Part shown: positions 31,157 to 40,623 of the stretch, piece after piece
Position numbering within the stretch: the first letter of the stretch is position 1
Layout of the letters: each line of letters starts with the position of its first letter
Assembly (NCBI GenBank): GCA_003566995.1
Contig: PXBG01000130.1
Span: 1-50,334, forward strand
Source: Syntrophobacteraceae bacterium
Lineage (GTDB): Bacteria > Desulfobacterota > Syntrophobacteria > Syntrophobacterales > Syntrophobacteraceae
Direction: 5' to 3'
Length of the DNA: 50,334 nt
Position numbers and translations under genes: made by a program
Notes under the pieces: model-generated
What the model saw: only the letters and a program-made list of their open reading frames with translations
What the model was told of the DNA's origin: nothing
Databases searched by the model: none

Positions 31157-32473
31157 TCAATTTCTCCTCACAAGATACTGGTCATGGGTGCGGTCCTGAA
31201 GGAAAATCTGATGATAGGAACGCAGGTTGGCTCCGTCGTAGAGCTGATAGCCCAATTCGCGGCATTCATTGCATGCTTTTCTCGGAATGTGAATGGCCAG
31301 CACATGGTGGCCCCGGTCCGTTTCCGAGTCAATGCTGAGGACCCCGCTGCAGTCTCTGCAGGTTCGCTGCTCTTCCATCTGAGTTTCCAGGATGTTGTCC
31401 GTGTCGTAAAAAACAGCTCTTTCCCGCTTGTGGGACTTCTTTTCCGCACGGTTTCTTTCCCTCAGGCGAGGTCCCTTTTCCCAGCAGTCCATCACGTCGG
31501 CGACCACCCGTTTCACCTGTTCCGCCGTGTCTGCTGTCTGGCGAATTCTCTGAGGCCTGTAGTCGGGTTCTCTCACCTTGCTGAAGTCCATTCCCGCCAG
31601 GGCCATGATGATGCCCACATTGATGTAGGGCAGCGCTGTCTCGATGGAGTACCCTCCCTCGAGGACAGCAATGTGGGGTTTAAGTCTCCGTGTGAGTTCG
31701 GCATATCCCTGAGCGGAAAAGTTCATGTTGGTGATGGGGTCCGTGTAATGGTTGTCCTGCCCGGCGGAGTTGACGATGAGGTCTGGTTTGAAGTCGTTGA
31801 TTATGGGCAGAATGGCATTGTCCAGCGTGTAGAGAAAGCCCTCCTCGGATGTCTGCGGGGGCAGGGGTATGTTGATGGTGGTTCCCGCTGCGGAAGGTCC
31901 TCCCATCTCATAGCCGAACCCCGTGCCGGGATAGAGTGTGCGCCCATCCTGGTGGAGGGAGATGAAAAGAGTGTCGGGGTCGTGCCAGTAGATATCCTGC
32001 GTGCCGTCGCCGTGATGACAATCCGTGTCCACGATGGCGACGCGGTCCACTTTGTAGGCCTCCCGCAAATACTCCACCATGATGGCTTCGATGTTGATGT
32101 TGCAAAAGCCCCTGGCGCCATGGACCACCCTCATGGCGTGATGCCCCGGCGGCCGCACCAGGGCAAAGCCCCGTTCCACGTTTTTTTCAAGCACCTGCAT
32201 GCCGATGGTTTTGGCCCCGCCGGCGCTGATGAGATGCGACTCGGTCAGAACACTCCATTCATCGGGCACGCAAAAGTGCACGCGCCTCACATCCTGAATG
32301 GTTGCCAGGTCCGGTTTGTATTCGATGATGCCGTCGATGTCCAGGAGGCCCTCTTCAAAAACCTGGTCCTGAGTGTAGAGCAAACGCTCTTCCCTCTCGG
32401 GGTGTGTGGCACTGATGGCCCAGTCGAAGGCAGGGAAAAAGACCAGCCCCGTCTTTGTTTTCACGCTCAGCAT
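31157..32473 (-). CDS. histone deacetylase-family amidohydrolase with zinc-ribbon-like tail
   Basis: A 438-residue zinc-dependent deacetylase-fold enzyme. The active-site motifs are RPPGHHAMR (tandem His) and DTDCHHGDGTQ, with NSAGQDNHYTDP and LEGGYSIE completing the zinc and substrate pocket. Bacterial relatives act on acetylpolyamines, acetoin-related or other N-acyl substrates; the true one here is unknown. The last 90 residues are an extra region with CRDC and CNEC, two cysteine pairs suggesting a zinc ribbon. It lies 52 bases after the hydantoinase-family gene on the same strand and is coupled to rlmN. Confidence 0.9.
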   Translation of the reverse strand: MLSVKTKTGLVFFPAFDWAISATHPEREERLLYTQDQVFEEGLLDIDGIIEYKPDLATIQDVRRVHFCVPDEWSVLTESHLISAGGAKTIGMQVLEKNVERGFALVRPPGHHAMRVVHGARGFCNINIEAIMVEYLREAYKVDRVAIVDTDCHHGDGTQDIYWHDPDTLFISLHQDGRTLYPGTGFGYEMGGPSAAGTTINIPLPPQTSEEGFLYTLDNAILPIINDFKPDLIVNSAGQDNHYTDPITNMNFSAQGYAELTRRLKPHIAVLEGGYSIETALPYINVGIIMALAGMDFSKVREPDYRPQRIRQTADTAEQVKRVVADVMDCWEKGPRLRERNRAEKKSHKRERAVFYDTDNILETQMEEQRTCRDCSGVLSIDSETDRGHHVLAIHIPRKACNECRELGYQLYDGANLRSYHQIFLQDRTHDQYLVRRN

Positions 32474-32525
32474 TCTATGGCTCCTTGCAAAACTCTTTGC
32501 GCAGACATGATGGCCTGCTGATTTT

Positions 32526-34244
32526 TCATCTCATTTTTTCAGGCATTTTCTGCGAGGGAGAAACATGGAACATGCTTGCGGCAATGTCTTTGTATTCGGA
32601 CACCATTCCCGGTTTCACCTGGACTTTTATTCGAATGTTCCTGCCCGTCGTGTAGAAATCCCGCACCATATTGAACTGCACATTCTCCAAAACCTCCATC
32701 TCCAGTTCCGATTCCACTGCCCCTTCCTTGATGCATTTGTTTTTCAGGAGCTCATAGGCCAGTGCCACAGCGTCGTTGCGGTCGAAATTCTTGTCGATCT
32801 GCCGGTAGAATTTTTCTCCCGGAGCGATGGCGATGCCTCTTTCTGTGTCTGCGAAAAGGGTGACTTCAGAGGTGTTTTTGGCAAGAGCCGCACCCACTGC
32901 GTTGGCCACCTGCCATTGGGGAACCACGTGAACCTGAAAATCCGTGAGCGCTGCCAGCCGGAATGCGAAATAGGGGGCAGGTCCTCCCAGCACGAGAATT
33001 TCCTGAGGCTGCACCTGGTAGCCTTCCAGCAACTCCTGAACGGTGTAAACGGGCTTGCTGTTGATGTCTTCGATCATCTTGGCGGCACCGTTGAGAATCA
33101 TCTGGCAGGCGTGATCAAAGACTTCGTTGGCCACCTCTTCGAGGGTCATGCCCATCGCTGCCGCTATGGGTTCCATGCCCCTTTGCGATGCCTGAGCGTC
33201 TCCGTTGTTGATTTTTCCCAGGACAAACAAGGCATCGGTGGGAGTGGGAGTGGGTCCTCCGTAAGCCATCGCCGGACCGTCACGGCCGGGGCCGATTTTC
33301 AGCTTTCCGTCAAGGACACGGACGGTGCTGTCACCGCCCACGCCGATGGAATAGGTCTTGAGAGACCGGATCAAAGTCTTGTAGCCCCCCAGTTCGCATC
33401 CCACGGGGTCGAGAAGGGGCACGCGGTGGATGAGAATGGCCATGTCCGTGGTGGTGCCCCCTATGTCGAGCACCAGTGTTTCCTCCTCGAGGGACGCAAA
33501 AGGGAGAGAACCCATGACGCTGGCCGCAGGCCCCGACAAAATGGTCTCACCGGGGCAGAAAAGGGAAGCTTCAAGGCTCATGGTGCCTCCGTCGGCCTTG
33601 AGAATGTAGATGGGAATGTTGAGCCCCTTCTTCTTCAGGGATTCTTTGACCGCCTTGAAAAACCCCTTGTATATGGGGTGCACCGCTGCGTTGAGGTAAG
33701 TGGTGGCGATGCGTCGGGGAAAACTGAGGTTCCCCGAAAGCCTGTGACCATAGAGAACGTTGGTGAAAGAATCGCCGAGGATCTCCCCGATCTGTATTTC
33801 ATGCTTGGGGTTTCGCACGGAAAACTTTCCCACCACTCCCACATGTTCAATGCCTTCAGCTTTCAGCTTTGAAGACAGTCCCTCGATTTCCACGGGGTTG
33901 ATGGGTTGGATTTCCCGGCCGCGGTGATCGATGGAGCCTGAGACAATGAAGTAATGGGTGCAGGTGCGCAATAGCTCCGCATCGATCCCGGGTCCCGGTG
34001 AGACGATCATGGCCGTTTTTTCCATTTTGCCTTCGATGATGGCATTGGTGGTGAGCGTGGTGCTGAGCACAGCCCTCTCTATCTCTTCGGGAGGTACGTC
34101 GCGGGTCACTTCGTCCAATGCGGCCCAGACGCAGTCGAAAAGGTTTGAAGTGTTTGTCGGGACTTTTGCCTGACGAAGGATGCAGTCTTGACCGATCAAA
34201 ACCACATCTGTATGGGTGCCGCCCACATCTAAACCTATGATCAT
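32526..34244 (-). CDS. hydantoinase/oxoprolinase-family protein (HyuA-like)
   Basis: A 572-residue actin-fold ATPase of the hydantoinase A/oxoprolinase family. It opens IIGLDVGGTHTDVVLIG (phosphate-1 motif) and has VLDIGGTTTDMAIL (second ATP motif) near residue 280. Members hydrolyse hydantoins, oxoproline or activate acetone with partner HyuB; no HyuB partner is adjacent, so the substrate cannot be named. The second ATG of the cluster (34244) is best placed behind AGGGG; ATG 34250 abuts that element. It is first in a run continuing with the HDAC-family gene. Confidence 0.88.
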   Translation of the reverse strand: MIIGLDVGGTHTDVVLIGQDCILRQAKVPTNTSNLFDCVWAALDEVTRDVPPEEIERAVLSTTLTTNAIIEGKMEKTAMIVSPGPGIDAELLRTCTHYFIVSGSIDHRGREIQPINPVEIEGLSSKLKAEGIEHVGVVGKFSVRNPKHEIQIGEILGDSFTNVLYGHRLSGNLSFPRRIATTYLNAAVHPIYKGFFKAVKESLKKKGLNIPIYILKADGGTMSLEASLFCPGETILSGPAASVMGSLPFASLEEETLVLDIGGTTTDMAILIHRVPLLDPVGCELGGYKTLIRSLKTYSIGVGGDSTVRVLDGKLKIGPGRDGPAMAYGGPTPTPTDALFVLGKINNGDAQASQRGMEPIAAAMGMTLEEVANEVFDHACQMILNGAAKMIEDINSKPVYTVQELLEGYQVQPQEILVLGGPAPYFAFRLAALTDFQVHVVPQWQVANAVGAALAKNTSEVTLFADTERGIAIAPGEKFYRQIDKNFDRNDAVALAYELLKNKCIKEGAVESELEMEVLENVQFNMVRDFYTTGRNIRIKVQVKPGMVSEYKDIAASMFHVSPSQKMPEKMR

Positions 34245-34676
34245 CTTCATCCCCTGGAATTGTCCAAAATCAAAACGGTGTTTTCGGGCATGGCCCTGTC
34301 TCAAGCAATGGGAAAGGCTTGGCAAAAGAAATCAAGGTGTTTCCAAGATTTTCTATTCTATATGAAATCCATGGCTTCTGCATAGTGGCAAGCAAGGCCT
34401 TTGCCGCTGTTTAAACAAAAAATGCTAGCGGAAAGGCTCAACCCTGTCAATGTCCTCCGCAAAGGAAACGGTCCCGGAAAGCCGTCAGAACCCATCAAGG
34501 CCGTTGGGGAACAAGCTGTTGTGAGAGAAGCTGGACGGAAAAGGAACACATGGCCGCCATTTCACTTCTCGCCGTTGAGGCGGGGTTTTGTGAACGTCAG
34601 GGATCATGCGTCCGCATGGAAGGGATGGTTGAATGGCAAAAAGTGAAGTTCAGCAATCAAACATTGCCGGTCCTTT
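34245..34676. other. intergenic region without a supported gene
   Basis: This 432-base gap holds the upstream region of the hydantoinase-family gene and the downstream side of mreB. A possible -10 box TATAGA (minus strand, near 34358-34363) lacks a -35 partner. A short open frame on the plus strand (34401-34646) has no ribosome binding site or family resemblance. I see no terminator with a T-run. Confidence 0.5.
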
Positions 34677-35699
34677 TCAGTTGATGAAGACATCCCGAAA
34701 ATGATCCAGATTTTCTGCCACAGTGCCCGCCCCCCGTATGACCGACCGAAGAGGGTCTTCGGACCTTCTGATGTCCAGGCCCGTGGATTGGTGAACGAGA
34801 AGCCTCAAGCCCCTCAGGAGAGAACCTCCCCCCGCCAGCCAAATGCCATTTTCAGCCACGTCAGTGGCCAGTTCGGGAGAAGCTTTCTCCAAAACCCGTC
34901 GAATGGCCTCCACGATGGAGGCGGTGGAGTCCCCGATGGCCTCCCGAATCTCTGCATCGGTGATGGTGACCACCTTGGGCATGTGCGTCACGATATCCTT
35001 CCCCCTCAGTTTGAGCTCCAGCTTCTTTTTGAGAGGGACGGCGGAGGCGAGCTTGATTTTTATGACTTCCCCCATGGTGGAGCTGACACTCATGCGATGG
35101 GCTTTGCGCAGGTAGCTGCAGATGGCCTCATCGGTCTCGTCACCCGCCACGCGAAGGCATTCGCTGCAGGCGATGGAAAATCTCGAAAGAATGGCCACTT
35201 CCGTGGTTCCACCCCCCACGTCCACGATCATCTGGCCCTGAGGCTGATCCACGGGCAGGTCTGAACCGATGGCGGCGGCCATGGGTTCTTCCATGAGAAA
35301 GACTTTGCCGGCTCCCGCCACCTCGGCAGCTTCCATCACCGCCCGCTTTTCCACGGAGGTGATTCCTGCGGGAACGGCAACGACAAGCCGTGGCCGGGAT
35401 AGGGGGAGGCGATTGAACACCTTGCCCAGAAAAGACTTGATCATGAAGGCGGCCATTTCGAAGTCGTGAATGACACCGTCTTTCATGGGCCTTGAGGTGA
35501 TGAGGTCCCCCCCGTGCCTTCCCAGGAGGTTCCTGGACTCCCGCCCCACGGCCACAGTCCGGCCCGTTTCCTTGTTGAGGGTGACCATGGAAGGTTCATC
35601 CAGCACCACACCCTTTCCCTTCACATAGATGAGAGTGTTGGCCGTTCCCAGGTCCATGGCCATGTCTTTGGAGAGAAAATCAAATACGCGCCCGATCAT
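34677..35699 (-). CDS. mreB: rod-shape determining protein MreB
   Basis: A 340-residue bacterial actin homologue that organises the cell-wall elongation machinery at the inner membrane. The ATP-binding motifs are MDLGTANTLIYVKGKGVV, VAVPAGITSVEKRAV, VDVGGGTTEVAILS and LAGGGSLLRGL. The N-terminal RVFDFLSKDMAM is an amphipathic-type membrane-contact region. ATG 35699 follows AAGGAA by 7 bases; ATG 35717 is in frame. No mreC or mreD is adjacent, so this may be a standalone or second mreB. Confidence 0.95.
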   Translation of the reverse strand: MIGRVFDFLSKDMAMDLGTANTLIYVKGKGVVLDEPSMVTLNKETGRTVAVGRESRNLLGRHGGDLITSRPMKDGVIHDFEMAAFMIKSFLGKVFNRLPLSRPRLVVAVPAGITSVEKRAVMEAAEVAGAGKVFLMEEPMAAAIGSDLPVDQPQGQMIVDVGGGTTEVAILSRFSIACSECLRVAGDETDEAICSYLRKAHRMSVSSTMGEVIKIKLASAVPLKKKLELKLRGKDIVTHMPKVVTITDAEIREAIGDSTASIVEAIRRVLEKASPELATDVAENGIWLAGGGSLLRGLRLLVHQSTGLDIRRSEDPLRSVIRGAGTVAENLDHFRDVFIN

Positions 35700-35773
35700 G
35701 ACGGTGTTCCTTCCCATGAGGGAGGCAGGCCCTCGAAAATATAATTAGGAAATACTTCGGTGAATAAGTCGAA

Positions 35774-35802
35774 TTTATATAAAAAAATCGTTGATTTTGC
35801 AA
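35774..35802 (-). promoter_or_regulatory. promoter for mreB
   Basis: On the minus strand TTGCAA (35802-35797), a 17-base spacer and TATAAA (35779-35774). The spacer is A/T-rich. A start near 35767 would give a leader of about 70 bases before the mreB ATG. Confidence 0.7.
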
Positions 35803-36090
35803 TCTCCTAATAGGACCGGACAAAAGGATGGGTCGCAAAGGGGCTGGTTGCCGCCAATGGGTGAAAAGGAGAGACCGGCTAAAAAAACGATTCGTCTCTG
35901 CCTTCTCCCTTTTGGTGTCCTTGCAATCCTCCTGCCTTCAGGGGAAAAACCTTTTCGGACGTTTCGCGCTTCACGGGAGAACGCAAGGTCCCTTCGCCCC
36001 TGTGAAAAGCATTTGACTGAACATTGGAGGTTTTTTATGGTGGGTTTCTCCCTGTTGTGATTGCATACGTTTTGCAACCCCGCGCTGCTT

Positions 36091-36177
36091 CTCAATTCCC
36101 TTCGCCTGGAACCATTCTCCTTTTCCCGCTTGGTGTCGGCGTGTCGCTGCTTCAGGAACCAGGCCGTGGCAATTGAG
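36091..36177 (+). promoter_or_regulatory. long-range hairpin in the leader of the carboxypeptidase gene
   Basis: CTCAATTCCC then GCCTGG (36091-36109) pair with CCAGGC then GGCAATTGAG (36159-36177): 7, 2 and 6 base pairs separated by small symmetric internal loops. The structure ends 41 bases before the start codon. It matches no riboswitch I know. The rest of 35803-36090 contains short inverted repeats (AGAGAC/GTCTCT near 35870-35905) and no supported gene. Confidence 0.4.
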
Positions 36178-36218
36178 GGCATCTGCTCCTGTCTCATGAA
36201 TAAAGGGAGGCCTCCATA

Positions 36219-37346
36219 ATGCATGCAGTGAAATATTCGGTCTTTTTTTGCACCTTGAGTCTTTTCCTGTCCTTATGTTCATTGACCGCACCGGTGGAGG
36301 CGAGACCCATTTACCTCAACGCCCGCTCCGCCATACTCATCGACATGAAAGACGGCGCCATTTTATTCGAACAGAACGCCAGGGCTCCCATTGCACCGGC
36401 TTCCATCACCAAAGTGCTTTCGCTCTATGTGATTTATGAGGCCATTCGCCGGGGAGACGCGCGCCTTTGGGACACGGTTCAGGTGAGCCGGCGGGCGGCG
36501 GGCACACGCGGTTCTTCCATGGGGCTTCAAAGGGGAGATCAGGTTTCCCTCAAGGAAATCATCAAGGGAATGGCGGTGGTCTCCGGAAACGATGCCTGCG
36601 TGGCTGTGGCGGAGCATCTCAGTGGCGACGTGGAGAGCTTTGTGAAAGAAATGAACGGAAAAGCGAGACAGTTGGGAATGGAGCACTCTTTCTTCAAAAC
36701 GCCCCATGGACTTCCCGCCGAAGGGCAGCTCACCACAGCGAGGGACGTGGCCCTCCTTTCCCTGGCCTACCTGACCAGGTATCCGGAATCTCTTCACATA
36801 CATTCCCAGCAGACCCACACCTACAGCAACAGGACGCGCCACAATGCCAACAGGCTTCTCGGAAGGTGTGACGGCGTGGACGGCCTGAAAACGGGTTTTG
36901 TCAGCGCTTCCGGTTACAACCTTGCGGCCACGGCCAAACGGGGAGACACGCGGCTCATCGCCGTCCTTTTGGGCACCCAGTCCCCCGCCATCCGGGCCAG
37001 AGAAACGGAAAGGTTGCTGGAGTTCGGTTTCAGGCTCGTGGAAAGACGGAAATCCCCCGGCATGGAAGTTCGTAGCAACGAGAAGAGGAAGGTTCTGGCG
37101 GCGCAAGGCACCGCAGCAAGCCAATATTTTGACAATCTGAGGAAAGGTGATCCAATGCGGGGAACCAGCCGCTACAATCCCCCAAGGCTCACGGAGGGCA
37201 CAACTGACTCATGGAATGACAGAAACCGGCAAGAGGCGGCTGAAGGAGGAAGAGGGGGCAATCCTGTCAAAAATTCCACGGCCGGAGACAAAAAAGCAGC
37301 AGGAGCCTTCATCAGGGCTGCCATTCCCCATCCCAAGGAAGCCTGA
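36219..37346 (+). CDS. D-alanyl-D-alanine carboxypeptidase (DacA family)
   Basis: A 375-residue periplasmic penicillin-binding protein of low molecular mass. A signal peptide covers residues 1-28 (cleavage near VEARP). The three S11 peptidase motifs are present: Ser62-x-x-Lys65 in PASITK, SGN in VVSGNDACVA, and KTG in GLKTGF. It trims the terminal D-Ala from peptidoglycan stem peptides. After about residue 285 comes a low-complexity, charged tail rich in Arg, Lys, Gly and Asn instead of the usual membrane-anchoring amphipathic helix. AAAGGGAGG lies 8 bases before the ATG. It is divergent from mreB. Confidence 0.92.
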   Translation: MHAVKYSVFFCTLSLFLSLCSLTAPVEARPIYLNARSAILIDMKDGAILFEQNARAPIAPASITKVLSLYVIYEAIRRGDARLWDTVQVSRRAAGTRGSSMGLQRGDQVSLKEIIKGMAVVSGNDACVAVAEHLSGDVESFVKEMNGKARQLGMEHSFFKTPHGLPAEGQLTTARDVALLSLAYLTRYPESLHIHSQQTHTYSNRTRHNANRLLGRCDGVDGLKTGFVSASGYNLAATAKRGDTRLIAVLLGTQSPAIRARETERLLEFGFRLVERRKSPGMEVRSNEKRKVLAAQGTAASQYFDNLRKGDPMRGTSRYNPPRLTEGTTDSWNDRNRQEAAEGGRGGNPVKNSTAGDKKAAGAFIRAAIPHPKEA

Positions 37347-37458
37347 AGCACCGGCGGTTCCCCTTGCGTGTCCACAGGCCGGGGGCATGGCAGGGTTGCG
37401 GGCAAGCGGGGAACACGTGAATTGTTCCCGGGTTCTTCCGGATGATTTTTCATGCCCT

Positions 37459-38682
37459 TCAGGATCTCAAGATATTGATGGGCTGGATGGTGGTGGCCTT
37501 TTTGGAGGGATAAATGCCTGCGAGAATGCCCACCAGAACCGATGAGCAAAAGGCGAGAGCGATGGCGGGAGGAGAGATGCTCAATGGAAGGCCCGAAAAG
37601 TAAAAGATGGCCAGGCTCGTGGCGAGGCCCAGAAACACCCCCACCATGCCTCCCAGGAGGGCGATGAAGGAGGACTCCATGAGAAACTGCAGCACAATGT
37701 CCCTTCGACGGGATCCCACGGCTCTGCGTATGCCGATTTCCTCTTTCCTCTCATTGACGATGAGTATCATGATGGAAAGAATCCCCATGGCGCCGATGAG
37801 AAAAGAGATGGTGGCGGCGATGCGTCCGAGAAGGGTGATCATGGAGGTGGTCTGAGTCTTCAGTTCCAGCAGGTCCCGGGAGTCGATCACCGTGAAATCG
37901 TCCTCCTGGCCCGGCTGAAGGTTGTGCCGGTCTCTCAGAATGGCTTCCACCTGGGATTTTGCCGCCATCATGGATTCGCTGTTTATGGTCTGCACGAAAA
38001 TGTTCGCCACGTGCTCCTGGTTCACGAAGCGTTTCAAAAAGGTCCTGATGGGAACGAAAACCTGGTCGTCCTGATCCACATTGGAAAGATCCACTCCCTT
38101 TTCTTCCATGACGCCAATGACCTGGCAGGGCACCCGCCTCACGAGTATGTGCCTTCCCAGAGGATCTTCCGTTCCGAACAGCCTTCGGGCCACCCCGCTT
38201 CCCAGAACCACCCCCCTTTCCAGCTGCTCGTCTTCTTCGTCCGTGAAAAACCTTCCCCTTTCCACCTGAAAATTTCTCACATGGGTGAAGCTGGAAGAAG
38301 TCCCCGTCACGATGGTGTTTCCCAAAAGGATGTTGCCGTATCGAATGGGAAAAGTTCTGGTGCTGGTGGGGGCGACCATGGACACATGGGGTGAGTGGTC
38401 CTTGATGGCCTGAATGTCGGCAACCTTGAGCGTGTCGGCGGTGCTCATGACACGTGTCCTCATTCCGAACCGAATGGCGGTGCCGCTTTGAACGAGGAGA
38501 AGATTTTTCCCCAGTTTTTCCAGCTCTTTTTCTCCCTGTTTGACCAGGGAACCCGTGAGGTTGGAAACCACGATGAGGGAAAGGGTGCCCAGGAGGACGC
38601 CGAGGACGGCCAGGGAGGTGCGCAGCTTGAAACTGTACAGGGAGCGCAAGGCGATGCTGAGGTTCAAGGCGATGCGCTTCAT
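37459..38682 (-). CDS. ABC transporter permease, MacB/FtsX type (second permease)
   Basis: A 407-residue permease with the MacB layout. There is one N-terminal membrane helix (about 20-42), a large periplasmic domain to about residue 280 (GRFFTDEEDEQLERGVVLGSGVARRLFG is typical), and three C-terminal helices of the FtsX domain with the coupling segment NERKEEIGIRRAVGSRRRDI. It overlaps the stop of the preceding permease as ATGA (38679-38682), so the two are made together. It lacks an ATPase domain, unlike E. coli MacB. Confidence 0.9.
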   Translation of the reverse strand: MKRIALNLSIALRSLYSFKLRTSLAVLGVLLGTLSLIVVSNLTGSLVKQGEKELEKLGKNLLLVQSGTAIRFGMRTRVMSTADTLKVADIQAIKDHSPHVSMVAPTSTRTFPIRYGNILLGNTIVTGTSSSFTHVRNFQVERGRFFTDEEDEQLERGVVLGSGVARRLFGTEDPLGRHILVRRVPCQVIGVMEEKGVDLSNVDQDDQVFVPIRTFLKRFVNQEHVANIFVQTINSESMMAAKSQVEAILRDRHNLQPGQEDDFTVIDSRDLLELKTQTTSMITLLGRIAATISFLIGAMGILSIMILIVNERKEEIGIRRAVGSRRRDIVLQFLMESSFIALLGGMVGVFLGLATSLAIFYFSGLPLSISPPAIALAFCSSVLVGILAGIYPSKKATTIQPINILRS

Positions 38683-39893
38683 GCCCGCAAGGCCTCGATG
38701 GGTTTCAGGTTGGCTGCCCGCGATGCGGGCTGCAAGCCGAAGAGAATGCCCACGGTCCAGGAGAGGCCGAGGCCCACGGCAAAAGCCCGCCAGGAGAAAT
38801 GCATGGGAAAATCTGCCATTGTGGTGAGAAGCTGGGCACCGGCGAATCCGAGGGCAAAGCCCGCCACCCCTCCCAGGGAAGTGATGAGGACGGCCTCGCA
38901 GAGGAACTGGAAACGGATGTCACTTTTTTTTGCTCCCACGGAGCGCCTGACGCCGATTTCCCTGGTTCTTTCCTTCACGGACAGGAGGAAGAGATTGGCC
39001 AGCACGAATCCTGCCACCACCAGCGACATGACGCCCACAATGCCCAGAAAGGCCACCAGTGACCCCGTCAGTGCCACAAGAAAGCGGATGATTTCTGTGG
39101 GAGAGATGATCCTGAAGTCATCGGGTGCCCCTTCAGGAGTTCCCTGAAGCTGACGCAGGAAACTCCTCAGTTCCTGCTCATGGTTTTCCATCCTGTTTGC
39201 ATCCACGAAACGAATTCGAAAGTTGTTGATGTACCTCGTTTCATTTTGAATCTTTCTCATGACCGTGGTGATGGGCATGATGATCCGGTTGTCGAGGTTG
39301 TGCCCGGCGGGGCTTGTGCCGCGGGAAGCGAGCACTCCCACCACCTGGGTGGGAATTCGGTTCACAAAAACATACTTGCCGACGGGACTTTCCTGGCCAA
39401 ACAAGGTTTCCACCACCTCGTGCCCCAAAAGTGCCACGTTGCGCAGGCCCTTCACATCATTTTCGGTGAGGTCCGAGCCCTCAATGACAGGCCACGTCCA
39501 GGCCTGGCTGTAATCGTGCGTGGATCCGATGACCCGGGTTTGCAACCGCCTGTCACGATGGGAGGCGATGATGTTGCCCTGGGATGTCATGGGGACGACC
39601 AGGTACGCGGAGGAAAACGCTTCTTCCACGGCTCTCACATGTTCGAGGGTGATGGTTTTTTCGCGGTGGCCCACTGCCCGTGTGGTTTCACTGCCTCCCA
39701 GAACCATGAGCGAATCGGGACCGAACCGGTCCACGATTTCAAAGGCCCTTTGGTAGGCTCCTTCTGTGGCCGCCACAATGATCGTTATGGACGATATGCC
39801 CAGGGCGATGCTGGCGAGGCAAAAGAAAGTTCTGAGCTTGAAAGCTCTGACCGCTGCACCGGCCTGCTGAAAGATGTTAAAAACTCGCTCCAT
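38679..39893 (-). CDS. ABC transporter permease, MacB/FtsX type (first permease)
   Basis: A 404-residue paralogue of the next gene with the same topology: one N-terminal helix, a periplasmic domain (LRNVALLGHEVVETLFGQESPVGKYVFVNRIPTQVVGV), and three C-terminal helices with VKERTREIGVRRSVGAKKSDIRFQF as the coupling segment. Two different permeases in one operon imply a heterodimeric membrane core. It begins 4 bases after the ATPase stop. Confidence 0.9.
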   Translation of the reverse strand: MERVFNIFQQAGAAVRAFKLRTFFCLASIALGISSITIIVAATEGAYQRAFEIVDRFGPDSLMVLGGSETTRAVGHREKTITLEHVRAVEEAFSSAYLVVPMTSQGNIIASHRDRRLQTRVIGSTHDYSQAWTWPVIEGSDLTENDVKGLRNVALLGHEVVETLFGQESPVGKYVFVNRIPTQVVGVLASRGTSPAGHNLDNRIIMPITTVMRKIQNETRYINNFRIRFVDANRMENHEQELRSFLRQLQGTPEGAPDDFRIISPTEIIRFLVALTGSLVAFLGIVGVMSLVVAGFVLANLFLLSVKERTREIGVRRSVGAKKSDIRFQFLCEAVLITSLGGVAGFALGFAGAQLLTTMADFPMHFSWRAFAVGLGLSWTVGILFGLQPASRAANLKPIEALRA

Positions 39894-39897
39894 GATT

Positions 39898-40581
39898 TCA
39901 GCCGCTCACGAGTCCGTCCTGCATGTGAACTTTTCTCTCTGCATAGGCCGCCGTGGCAAGATCATGGGTGATGACCATCACGGTTTTTCCTCCATGGCCC
40001 ATCTTCTGAAGAAGGTCCATGATTTCCCGCGCGGTGCTGCTGTCCAGCTGACCGGTGGGTTCGTCCGCAAGGATCAGCCGTGGATCATTCACGAGGGCCC
40101 TTGCAATGGCCACGCGCTGCTGCTGCCCCCCGGACAGTTGGCTGGGTTTGAATCGCTCGCGATCTTCCAGGCCCACCAGCTTGAGGAGTTCTCTGGCCCT
40201 TTTCAGGGGGGCCCCTTCCTTTTTTCCGCTCACGTACAGGGTGGGCAGAAGGACATTTTCCAAAACGTTGGCATAGGGAAGAAGGTGGAAATTCTGGAAC
40301 ACGAACCCCATGTGCTCATTGCGGAAAATGGACAGCTCGTCGTCGGTGAGGCCGCTCACCTTTTGTCCGGCGAAAATGTATTCGCCGGTGGTCGGCACAT
40401 CCAGGCAACCGATAATGTTCATGAGCGTTGTTTTGCCCGACCCTGACGGTCCCATGAGAGCCACGAATTCCCCCTCCTGGATTTCCAGGGAAATGCCCCT
40501 GAGGATTTCCACTTCTTCCTGACCGAGGGAGTAGCTTTTCCTGATGTTTTTGAGGGAGCAAAGGGGCATTTCCTTTTCCAT
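39898..40581 (-). CDS. ABC transporter ATP-binding protein (MacB/LolD type)
   Basis: A 227-residue ATPase of the exporter's cytoplasmic face. Walker A is GPSGSGKTT (about residue 40), the Q-loop is in NFHLLPY, the signature is [15 protein letters not shown], Walker B is LILADEPTG, and the H-switch is in VMVITHD. The length and PTGQLDS segment match the LolD/MacB group, whose members drive mechanotransmission rather than classical transport. A second in-frame ATG is at 40569. It is the middle gene of the exporter operon. Confidence 0.94.
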   Translation of the reverse strand: MEKEMPLCSLKNIRKSYSLGQEEVEILRGISLEIQEGEFVALMGPSGSGKTTLMNIIGCLDVPTTGEYIFAGQKVSGLTDDELSIFRNEHMGFVFQNFHLLPYANVLENVLLPTLYVSGKKEGAPLKRARELLKLVGLEDRERFKPSQLSGGQQQRVAIARALVNDPRLILADEPTGQLDSSTAREIMDLLQKMGHGGKTVMVITHDLATAAYAERKVHMQDGLVSG

Positions 40582-40623
40582 TGATAAGAGGCCCGACCGG
40601 AGCTTCGGATTTGGGTTGCCGGT

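Noticed and set aside
31184-32521. Plus-strand open frame of 445 codons
   Set aside because: Antisense to the HDAC-family gene, which has all active-site motifs.
35775-36224. Minus-strand open frame of 149 codons between mreB and the carboxypeptidase
   Set aside because: Overlaps the mreB promoter and the leader hairpin, has a composition unlike the neighbouring proteins and no family resemblance.
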